This document shows positions 26,779 to 33,132 of a stretch of 33,132 nucleotides of DNA, in pieces. A program made the position numbers and the translations under genes. The notes under the pieces are model-generated. The model was not told the DNA's origin, ran no database searches, and saw nothing but the letters and a program-made list of their open reading frames with translations. The stretch is from Helicobacter heilmannii (GTDB lineage: Bacteria > Campylobacterota > Campylobacteria > Campylobacterales > Helicobacteraceae), in assembly GCF_001283065.1 (NCBI RefSeq), contig NZ_CDMK01000002.1:422148-455279 (forward strand). Reading direction: 5' to 3'. The first letter of the stretch is position 1. Each line of letters begins with the position of its first letter.

Positions 26779-27771
26779 ATGCAGGCATTACAGGTGGCTT
26801 TAGAAAAACTAGAGGAGGCAGGGGATTTACACGCGCTTGAGGAGGTGCGCCTATTGGTGCTGGGCAAAAAGGGCTTGCTCGCCCGCGCCTTTGCTGAGCT
26901 AAAAAGCCTAGATCAAGAGCAAAAGGCTAGCTACGCGCAAGAGCTCAACCGCTTCAAAGAAAGTTTTAGTGCGATACACGCCAAAAAAAAGAAAGCCCTG
27001 CAAACCCTAGAGTTGCAAGCTAGGTTGCAAGCTGAGAAGCTAGATCCCACTCTAGCACACACCCACTTTAGCGCGAGCTTAGGCCATCCACTAAGCTACA
27101 CTAAAGAGCGCATCATCGCCCACTTCACCCAAAGGGGCTTTAAGCTGCACCTAGGCACGCTTGTGGAGGACGATTTTCATAATTTTAGCGCGCTCAACAT
27201 CCCCCCCCACCACCCCGCAAGAGCCATGCAAGACACCTTCTATTTTAAAGACCACAAGCTCTTACGCACCCACACCTCCCCCACCCAAATCCACGCCATG
27301 CAAGAGCAGGGTTTGCCCATCAAAATGATCGCCGTGGGGCACACCTTTAGGCGCGATTACGACACCACCCACACGCCCATGTTTTCCCAAGTTGAGGGGC
27401 TGGTTGTGGATAAAAATATTCATTTCGGGCATTTAAAGCAGGTGCTAGAAGAGTTCTTGCATGCCTTTTTTGGCGCGGTGAAGGTGCGTTGGCGTTCTAG
27501 CTTTTTCCCCTTCACCGAGCCTAGCGCAGAGGTGGATATTAGCTGCGTTTTTTGCAGCCAAAAGGGCTGCAAGGTGTGTAAAAACACGGGGTGGCTAGAG
27601 GTGCTAGGCTCAGGGCTCGTGCATCCGGGGGTGTTTAAAAATGTGGGGCTAAAGGGCGTGCAAGGCTATGCCTTTGGGCTAGGCATCGAGCGGCTTGCCA
27701 TGCTCTCTTGTAAAATCAACGACTTGCGTAGTTTCTTTGAAACGGATTTACGCATGCTGGAGGCGTTTTAA
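26779..27771 (+). CDS. pheS: Phenylalanyl-tRNA synthetase alpha subunit
   Basis: PheS, 330 residues, catalytic subunit of the alpha2beta2 class II synthetase. An N-terminal helical arm (1-90) precedes the core. Motifs: [34 protein letters not shown], motif 2 [31 protein letters not shown], and motif 3 [21 protein letters not shown] Cys-rich loop, [18 protein letters not shown], near 255-270 is usual in this bacterial subgroup. An eight-C run (27201-27208) lies within the coding region but the frame is intact. AAAGGA precedes the ATG; the stop overlaps the pheT ATG by one base. Confidence 0.97.
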   Translation: MQALQVALEKLEEAGDLHALEEVRLLVLGKKGLLARAFAELKSLDQEQKASYAQELNRFKESFSAIHAKKKKALQTLELQARLQAEKLDPTLAHTHFSASLGHPLSYTKERIIAHFTQRGFKLHLGTLVEDDFHNFSALNIPPHHPARAMQDTFYFKDHKLLRTHTSPTQIHAMQEQGLPIKMIAVGHTFRRDYDTTHTPMFSQVEGLVVDKNIHFGHLKQVLEEFLHAFFGAVKVRWRSSFFPFTEPSAEVDISCVFCSQKGCKVCKNTGWLEVLGSGLVHPGVFKNVGLKGVQGYAFGLGIERLAMLSCKINDLRSFFETDLRMLEAF

Positions 27772-30059
27772 TGCTGCTACACACCGCCCATTTGGCGCAT
27801 TTTTTAGACATCTCGAGCTTGTCTATCCCCACGCTTTGCACGGACTTAAGCCGTATCGGTTTAGAAGTAGAAGGGCTACACCCCTTTAACTTGCCCGAAA
27901 AAGTCGTGGTGGCAAAGGTGCTTTCTAAAGATAAACACCCCAATGCCGAAAAATTGAGCGTGTGTCAAGTGGATAGCGGCACAGAGGTTTTGCAAATTGT
28001 GTGTGGGGCGAAAAATGTAGAGGCGGGGCAGTTTGTGGCCCTGGCCCTGGAGGGGGCGCATTTGCCTAGCAACTTACACATCAAGCCCAGCACGCTAAGG
28101 GGTGTAGAAAGTTTTGGCATGCTCTGCTCGGCTAGCGAGCTGGGGTTGCCTAAGTTTGAAGAGGGGATTTTGGTGCTAGATAGTAGCATTAACAGCTATG
28201 CGCCCCTAAAACTTGGCACACCACTAAGCGCATTGCCCTTTTTTGCCGGCACGCTCTTAGACATCGGCTTAACCCCCAATCGGGGTGATTGCGCCAGTGT
28301 GTTAGGCGTGGCTAGAGAAATTGCCGCGCTCTATGGCTTGAAGCTAAACACCCCAAGTATGCCCACCCCCAACAACAAGCCCGCTTTAAACTTAGCTCAA
28401 AGTGCCAAGCACTTAGCCCTAGCTTACGCTAAGTTTAACGCCCCCTCTTTAAACCTGCCCCTAGAAGTGCGCCTAAGTCTAGCCCTGCAAAATGTGTTAA
28501 GCAAAGACCCCCTAGACAATCTCTTGACCCACATCACCCACCTTAGCGGGGTTGTGTTGCACGGCTACCCCAACACCCCCATAGAAATTAAAGAGGATAG
28601 TTTAGGCTTTGTGCGCGCCTATTCTCAAGGCACAGAGCTTAGCAACATCGCCCTAAACCCCCCCAAAAATGCGGGTTTAAGTGTCTTGATTGAGGCAAGT
28701 TTTTTAGACCCCACCTACACCGCCACCCGCCTAAGCCAGCACGCCCCAAAGCACGCCCCCAGCCTGACACAACGCACCACAAGGGGTAGCGAGCCGCAAG
28801 TCTTGCTAGGCTTAGCCATCTTGCAAGAGACACTACAAACTCTAAACGGCCCCGCCCTAGAGCTTGAGAGTTTTTATAGCGGGCTTGAGCCAAAGCATAT
28901 CAAGTTTGAGTTAAACGGCATCACCGGTCTTTTAGGGCTTGCGCTTGGCACTGATAAAGTTAAAAACATCTTAGAGGGGCTGGGCTTTGGGGTAGAAACC
29001 AAAAAGGAGCATTTTAGCGTGCAAGTGCCTTTATTTCGGCACGACATCGCCCAAGTTGCCGACATCGCCGAGGAGGTGTTGCGCTTTGTGGGGATTGAAA
29101 ACATCCCCTCTGTACTGCTTGATTTAAATGAACAAACCAGCCACAACCCCCACTACACCCGCCATTGCTTTGAGCGTACCCTCGCCACCAAAGCCCTAAG
29201 CCTAGGTTTTAAAGAAGTCGTGCATTATCTCTTTGCCAAAAAAGAATATTTAGAAAAGCTGGATTATCCCACTTTGCAAGAACACCTAGACCTGCAAAAC
29301 CCCATCAACAGCGATCTTAGCACCCTACGCACTTCCTTAATCCCCGGGCTTTTGCAAGCGGTGGCGCACAATAAAAACTTAGGCTTTAGGGGTGTGGCGT
29401 TGTTTGAACTAGGCAGTGTATATAGTGCGGATAGAAAGGAGACACAAAGCCTAGCCTTTGTAGCCAGCGGGCTAAAAAGCCTGCCCCACTACCCCCACCC
29501 AAAGGGCACTCAGTGGGATTTTTACGCCTTCGCCACCACCCTTAGCCATATCTTAGGCTCTTTTAGCCTGCAAACCATCAGCCCTAAAGAACAACAAGAA
29601 CACCTCTATTTAAGCACCACCTACCACCCCTATGCCAGCGCGTGGATTGTGATAGACGGGCAAAAGGCAGGAGTCATCGGGGCAATCAATCCGATTTTGG
29701 TGCAAGAGGAGGATTTATTAGAGGGCTTCATCGCCGAAGTGCAGGGCAGCCTGTTAAGCCCCAAGCCCTACAAAGCCAAAGAATTTTCAAAACTTCCCAC
29801 CAGCTTTAGGGATTTGACTTTAATTTTAGATAAAGATTGCCCCTTTAGTGCCCTGCAAGAGGTGCTTAAAAAAGTGCATATCCCCTATTTGCAAGAAGTC
29901 CTAGCCCTTGATCTCTACCCTGAAAACGCCAATCAAATCGCCCTAAGCCTGCGTTTAAAAATCCAATCCCAGCAAGCCTTAACCGACCCCGAGTTGCAAG
30001 AGGTGGTGCAACAGGCTTTAAGCGTGCTTGAAACAGATTTAGGGGCTAAACTCAAATGA
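27771..30059 (+). CDS. pheT: Phenylalanyl-tRNA synthetase beta subunit
   Basis: PheT, 762 residues. Domains in order: N-terminal region with DLSRIGLEVEGLHPFN, an EMAP-like tRNA-binding domain (KVLSKDKHPNAEKLSVCQVD, about 46-65 onward), the B3/B4 editing region, B5 domain (FELNGITGLLGLALGTDKVK), the catalytic-like core with LQNPINSDLSTLRTSLIPGL, and a C-terminal anticodon-binding fold (KLPTSFRDLTLILDKDCPFS to the end). The subunit binds tRNA-Phe and edits mischarged tyrosine. The B3/B4 part seems less conserved than the rest. The ATG overlaps pheS by one base and the stop overlaps aroA by four (ATGA). Confidence 0.97.
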   Translation: MLLHTAHLAHFLDISSLSIPTLCTDLSRIGLEVEGLHPFNLPEKVVVAKVLSKDKHPNAEKLSVCQVDSGTEVLQIVCGAKNVEAGQFVALALEGAHLPSNLHIKPSTLRGVESFGMLCSASELGLPKFEEGILVLDSSINSYAPLKLGTPLSALPFFAGTLLDIGLTPNRGDCASVLGVAREIAALYGLKLNTPSMPTPNNKPALNLAQSAKHLALAYAKFNAPSLNLPLEVRLSLALQNVLSKDPLDNLLTHITHLSGVVLHGYPNTPIEIKEDSLGFVRAYSQGTELSNIALNPPKNAGLSVLIEASFLDPTYTATRLSQHAPKHAPSLTQRTTRGSEPQVLLGLAILQETLQTLNGPALELESFYSGLEPKHIKFELNGITGLLGLALGTDKVKNILEGLGFGVETKKEHFSVQVPLFRHDIAQVADIAEEVLRFVGIENIPSVLLDLNEQTSHNPHYTRHCFERTLATKALSLGFKEVVHYLFAKKEYLEKLDYPTLQEHLDLQNPINSDLSTLRTSLIPGLLQAVAHNKNLGFRGVALFELGSVYSADRKETQSLAFVASGLKSLPHYPHPKGTQWDFYAFATTLSHILGSFSLQTISPKEQQEHLYLSTTYHPYASAWIVIDGQKAGVIGAINPILVQEEDLLEGFIAEVQGSLLSPKPYKAKEFSKLPTSFRDLTLILDKDCPFSALQEVLKKVHIPYLQEVLALDLYPENANQIALSLRLKIQSQQALTDPELQEVVQQALSVLETDLGAKLK

Positions 30060-31351
30060 AATTAGAGATCAAGCCCGCCAAGCCCTTTAATTTGGAGTTG
30101 GAGGGCTTGGGGGCGGATAAGTCTTTGAGCCACCGCGCTCTTATCTTCGCACTTCTTTGTGAAAAGCCCTGCTTTGTAGAAAACCTCTTGCGAGGGGCAG
30201 ATTGTCTAAGCACGCTAAGCATCGTTAAAACGCTCGGGCTCAAGGTGCAAAAACAGGGCGTAAACACCCTTAAACTCACCCCGCCCAAGAAGCTTTTACA
30301 CTTTAGCGAACCCACCAAACCCCTAAATTGCAACAACTCGGGCACAAGCATGCGCCTTTTAAGCGGGCTTTTAAGCAGCAGTCAACACCAACAAAACCAC
30401 TATGTTTTGATGGGGGATAAGTCCCTAAGCCAAAGACCCATGGGGCGGGTGATTGAACCCTTAATACAAATGGGTGCGCACATCCACGCAAGGGCGCAAA
30501 ACCACGCCCCTTTAAGTGTGCTCAGTAGCCCGCTAAAGGGGATCAACTACCAAAGCCCCATCGCCTCCGCCCAAGTCAAAAGCGCGTTGCTCTTAGCCGC
30601 CCTGCAAGCCAAAGACCCCCTAAACTTTAGCGAGCCGTATTTAAGCCGAGATCACAGCGAAAGGGCACTGCTTGCTCTAGGTGCGCCCCTTAAAATCACC
30701 CCCTCAAAGCTCACCCTAGAGCCCTTGCAAAAGCCCCTAGAGTCCTTTTCTTGGCGTATCCCTGCTGACCCCTCTAGCGCGTTTTACTTCGCTTTAGCGG
30801 TAGCACTGGTGCCATGCAGCTCTGCGCTCTTAAAGGGGGTGCTTTTAAACCCCACGCGCATCGAGGCCTTTAAGGTTTTGGAGCAAATGGGCGCAAAGGT
30901 GCGCTATGAGCCAAAAGGGCACATGGGCGCAGAGCCCGTGGGCGATATTTATATCCAGCACAGTCCCCTAAAGGCGGTTACCATCCACGAGAACATCGCC
31001 AGCCTCATTGACGAACTGCCCGCTTTGGGGGTAGCTATGGGCGTGGCTAAGGGGGTTAGCGAGGTTAGAAATGCTAAGGAGTTGCGCTTTAAAGAGAGCG
31101 ATCGCATCGCCACGACCTTAACGAATTTAGAAAAATTAGGCATTGAATGCCACGCCCTAGAGGACGGCTTTAAAATTGTAGGTGGCGGCTTTAAACGCCC
31201 CAAAGCACCCCTAGAGAGCTTTAAAGACCACCGCATTGCGCTGAGTTTTGCCATGGCACTTCTTAATTGCGGGGGGGCTTTAGAGGGCATAGAATGCGTG
31301 AACATTTCCTTCCCCCATTTTTTAGACCTCTTTAAATGCATCATTATCTAG
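30056..31351 (+). CDS. aroA: 3-phosphoshikimate 1-carboxyvinyltransferase (EPSP synthase)
   Basis: AroA, 431 residues, condenses shikimate-3-phosphate with phosphoenolpyruvate in the shikimate pathway. Substrate-binding motifs are LGADKSLSHRALIFALL with Lys22, NCNNSGTSMRLLSGLL (91-106), YLSRDHSERALLALGA, ASLIDELPALGVAMGVA with the catalytic Asp, RFKESDRIATTLTNLEKLGI, and KDHRIALSFAMALLNCGG. All are intact. It begins inside the pheT stop (ATGA). Downstream the aroA stop touches a new TTGACA promoter for a broken DJ-1-type gene; ispH follows. In H. pylori ispH follows aroA directly, so the DJ-1 relic is an insertion or a loss in progress. Confidence 0.96.
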   Translation: MKLEIKPAKPFNLELEGLGADKSLSHRALIFALLCEKPCFVENLLRGADCLSTLSIVKTLGLKVQKQGVNTLKLTPPKKLLHFSEPTKPLNCNNSGTSMRLLSGLLSSSQHQQNHYVLMGDKSLSQRPMGRVIEPLIQMGAHIHARAQNHAPLSVLSSPLKGINYQSPIASAQVKSALLLAALQAKDPLNFSEPYLSRDHSERALLALGAPLKITPSKLTLEPLQKPLESFSWRIPADPSSAFYFALAVALVPCSSALLKGVLLNPTRIEAFKVLEQMGAKVRYEPKGHMGAEPVGDIYIQHSPLKAVTIHENIASLIDELPALGVAMGVAKGVSEVRNAKELRFKESDRIATTLTNLEKLGIECHALEDGFKIVGGGFKRPKAPLESFKDHRIALSFAMALLNCGGALEGIECVNISFPHFLDLFKCIII

Positions 31352-31354
31352 GGC

Positions 31355-31382
31355 TTGACAATCTGGCAAAGTGTGCTAGTAT
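31355..31382 (+). promoter_or_regulatory. Promoter with consensus -35 ahead of the DJ-1 relic and ispH
   Basis: A perfect TTGACA (31355-31360), four bases after the aroA stop, is followed after 16 bases by TAGTAT (31377-31382). The -10 lies in the first copy of a 17-base tandem duplication, so a second copy of the same hexamer occurs at 31394-31399. A consensus -35 is unusual for Helicobacter. The transcript would cover the broken DJ-1 gene and could now mainly express ispH. Confidence 0.6.
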
Positions 31383-31407
31383 ATTTAAACTGCTAGTATA
31401 TTTAAAG
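31374..31407 (+). repeat. 17-bp tandem direct repeat over the promoter
   Basis: TGCTAGTATATTTAAAC (31374-31390) is followed without gap by TGCTAGTATATTTAAAG (31391-31407); 16 of 17 bases match. The unit includes the -10-like TAGTAT and the AT-rich TATATTTAAA. It may be a duplicated operator or a duplicated -10; a slipped-strand origin is also possible. Confidence 0.85.
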
Positions 31408-31448
31408 AGGGGATCATCAAGGTAGTTTACGCACAACAAGGAGGATTG

Positions 31449-31936
31449 ATGAAAAAATTTTTAGGCATCATAACCAATGTTTCTAAGTATCCTAGTGCGG
31501 AAAAGCCCACGAGCTTGTGGCTTGGAGAGGCTGTCCATTTCGCGCATGAGGTTGAAAAAGCTGGCTACGCTGTAGATTACGCCAGTCATAAGGGCACTTA
31601 TACACCCATCGACCCCAATGACTACGCCGGTGGGCATGGTGCGGTTTGGGATTTCCCGGACAACGCCGCATTAACCCAAGTCGCCCATCTACAACCATGG
31701 AGGTGTGGTGTCCTCGTGTGCCACGGCTCGGCGAGACTTTTAAACATTGAGCAGAAGGCGTTGCAATTAGACAAGCTCGTGCCCTATTTGACCGAGGATG
31801 CGCTTGTTGCAAGGGGGCTAAGTATGAAAAAGCGGCAGATTGGGCTCCCTTTGCCCTCACCGACCAGTGCATCGTTACAGGGCAAAACCCCGCTTCAAGC
31901 ACTCCAGTGGCGAAGCAAGTTTTGGAGTTGCTCTAA
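31449..31936 (+). pseudogene. Broken DJ-1/PfpI (type 1 glutamine amidotransferase-like) gene
   Basis: The ATG at 31449 has AAGGAGG upstream and starts a good DJ-1/PfpI N-terminus (FLGIITNVSKYPSAEKPTSL). Decay is evident. After TYTPIDPNDY the text jumps to AGGHGAVWDFPDN, missing about 40 residues of the family. Bases 31687-31716 must be read in another frame to give IYNHGGVVSS, then the frame returns for VCHGSARLLNIE, the nucleophile-Cys elbow. A further gap of about 20 residues follows. At the G5 run 31813-31817 one G is missing; restoring it gives GAKYEKAADWAPFALTDQ...TGQNPASSTPVAKQVLELL and a stop at 31934-31936. An open frame of 164 codons survives but encodes a scrambled tail. Relatives act as glyoxalase III or chaperones; function here is probably lost. 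Confidence 0.88.
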
Positions 31937-31960
31937 ATTTTAGTGTCAGAGGAGTACCTA

Positions 31961-32785
31961 ATGCGTGTGAAAATGGCGAAGAATTACGGCTTTTGCTTTG
32001 GTGTGAAAAGGGCGATTGAAATCGCGCAAAAAAACAAGAACAGCCTCACGCTAGGCTCGCTCATCCACAACCCCAAAGAGATCAAACGACTAGAGCAGGA
32101 TTATAATGTGCGGGTACAAGAGGAAGTGCAAAGCGTGCAGGCAGATAAAAGCGTGATCATCCGCACGCATGGTATCCCCAAAAACGACCTTGCCCTGCTT
32201 AAAGACAAGGGCGCGCACATCATTGACGCAACCTGTCCGTATGTCATCAAGCCCCAGCAGATCGTGGAGAAAATGAGCGCGAATGGGTATCAAATTGTGA
32301 TCTTTGGGGATGCAAACCATCCCGAAGTCAAGGGGGTGATCAGCTACTCGAGCACCCCCCCCTTGATCGTCAATTCCTTAGCAGAGTTGCAGGATCAAAA
32401 CCTATCTAAACGGGTGGCTTTGGTGTCCCAGACCACCAAACAAACCCCCAAACTCCTAGAGATTGCTAGTTTCTTGATCGCCCGTTGCGCTGAGGTACGG
32501 ATTTTTAACACCATTTGTAACGCTACCTTTGACAACCAAGAAGCGGTAAGAGAGCTAAGCCAAGAGGTGGATATCATGGTGATCGTAGGGGGCAAAACCT
32601 CTTCGAACACCAAACAGCTTTTTAACATCGCTAAGGAGTTTTGCGCTGATAGTTACTTGGTGGAGGACTTCAACGACCTTGAAGAGTCGTGGTTTAATGA
32701 CAAAACCCTCTGTGGCATCAGTGCAGGTGCCTCCACCCCTGGGTGGATCATTGAGGGAGTAAGAGAAAAAATTTTAGAGTTTTAG
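31961..32785 (+). CDS. ispH: 4-hydroxy-3-methylbut-2-enyl diphosphate reductase IspH
   Basis: IspH (LytB), 274 residues, the length of the H. pylori enzyme, makes IPP and DMAPP in the last step of the MEP isoprenoid pathway. The three cysteines that hold the 4Fe-4S cluster are Cys12 (YGFCFGVKRAI), Cys92 (DATCPYVIKPQQ) and Cys186 (NTICNAT). Other motifs: GSLIHNPKEIKRL, RTHGIPK, GDANHPEVKGV, VSQTTKQT, GGKTSSNTKQL and GISAGASTPGWII. I choose the ATG at 31961, six bases after AGAGGAG (31948-31954), over an in-frame GTG at 31943 that lies before the ribosome site. It starts 24 bases after the ancestral stop of the DJ-1 relic. Confidence 0.97.
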   Translation: MRVKMAKNYGFCFGVKRAIEIAQKNKNSLTLGSLIHNPKEIKRLEQDYNVRVQEEVQSVQADKSVIIRTHGIPKNDLALLKDKGAHIIDATCPYVIKPQQIVEKMSANGYQIVIFGDANHPEVKGVISYSSTPPLIVNSLAELQDQNLSKRVALVSQTTKQTPKLLEIASFLIARCAEVRIFNTICNATFDNQEAVRELSQEVDIMVIVGGKTSSNTKQLFNIAKEFCADSYLVEDFNDLEESWFNDKTLCGISAGASTPGWIIEGVREKILEF

Positions 32786-33132
32786 GGGGATCAGTCCAAG
32801 TTTTATCAATGCATGAAGGGGTAGAGCGTGGATCTCTACACCAATGGAGTTTGGGGCCTTTGACTTTGTCGTTTTGGTGTTTTTTAAAATACCCAATCAC
32901 TTTTTCTAAAAATTTAGGGTTATCCTTAAGCTTACTTGGCCTTGTTTGCAACCACCCTATCCACTCTCCCCTTACCCGTTTTGGTGGCCTGACCTACGCA
33001 CCAATTATGTGCTAACCCACACAATGCTCCTTTTTTGTGCAAATGAGGCCGATAAAGATGCTTGCTTAAGCTTGCTTAAATAGAGCTTTTGCATCCATCT
33101 TGGCTTTTATGCTACAAGCAGAAGCTTTTGCA
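32786..33132. other. Right-edge gap with a possible frameshifted relic on the minus strand
   Basis: No intact gene follows ispH up to the window edge. On the minus strand two frames look protein-like and abut: 33075-32932 reads HKKGALCGLAHNWCVGQATK then TGKGRVDRVVANKAK and stops, while the next frame continues KLKDNPKFLEKVIGYFKKHQ and NDKVKGPKL. Removing one T near 32934 joins them. I do not recognise the family. A third minus-strand frame enters from the window edge and stops at 33066 (AKASACSIKAKMDAKALFKQ), and could be the tail of a gene outside. Short direct repeats occur at 33060-33132. This is a weak reading. Confidence 0.35.
33060..33132. repeat. Short direct repeats at the right edge
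   Basis: GCTTGCTTAA is present twice in tandem (33060-33069 and 33070-33079), and AGCTTTTGCA occurs at 33084-33093 and again at 33123-33132, where the window ends. The pattern may continue outside. It is either an intergenic repeat patch or part of an Ala/Lys-rich minus-strand coding tail. Confidence 0.6.

Noticed and set aside
1-33132. CRISPR array, tRNA, rRNA, intact insertion sequence or prophage
   Set aside because: No regularly spaced repeats, no cloverleaf or TTCGAATCC-like T-arm in the gaps, and no intact transposase or integrase frame were seen.

Overview
The window is chromosomal DNA of a gastric Helicobacter. Gene content and order match the genus closely: rpsP-KH-rimM-trmD-rplS, murD/mraY with an MscS-like channel, a ubiE...serS...uvrD-flgA-ubiX-coaD-tmk run, waaL-rpsO divergent from flhA plus a DHH phosphoesterase, and pheS-pheT-aroA-ispH. 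By eye the base composition is richer in G+C than is usual for H. pylori, with many C7-C8 runs, which suggests a non-pylori gastric species of the H. felis / H. heilmannii / H. bizzozeronii type. That species guess is inference only.

Layout. (1) 106-2421, plus: a ribosome and tRNA maturation operon (bS16, KH protein, RimM, TrmD, bL19) behind a TATAAT box. (2) 2422-2760: a gap with repeats and a decayed, structured open frame. (3) 2761-9101, minus: mraY, murD, an MscS-type channel and a dCache chemoreceptor, probably read from a TATAAT box at 9131-9136. (4) 9203-20631, plus: twelve genes joined by 1-11 bp overlaps or gaps under 25 bp: lipoprotein, YigZ/IMPACT protein, hemJ, ubiE, a nitrilase-fold protein lacking its catalytic Cys, serS, a PflB-like TPR protein, uvrD, flgA, ubiX, coaD, tmk. 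(5) 20594-21118: the wreck of a Sel1-repeat (Hcp-like) gene lying antisense to the end of tmk, followed by gene-free AT-rich DNA with palindromes. (6) 21119-22641, minus: rpsO and O-antigen ligase waaL. (7) 22756-32785, plus: flhA, DHH phosphoesterase, lipoprotein, pheS, pheT, aroA, a broken DJ-1/PfpI gene behind a promoter with a 17-bp tandem duplication, and ispH. (8) 32786-33132: a gap with a possible frameshifted relic on the minus strand and short direct repeats.

Functional themes. Translation (rpsP, rimM, trmD, rplS, serS, rpsO, pheST), cell envelope (murD, mraY, waaL, mechanosensitive channel), cofactors and quinones (hemJ, ubiE, ubiX, coaD, aroA, ispH), and motility (flgA, flhA, the PflB-like motor protein, a chemoreceptor) are interleaved, as is typical of compact Campylobacterota genomes. 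I found no intact mobile element, CRISPR array, tRNA or rRNA, and no convincing new multi-gene system. The material most worth a second look is the set of decaying genes in the gaps (20594-20880, 31449-31936, 2576-2760, 32786-33075) and the degenerate nitrilase.
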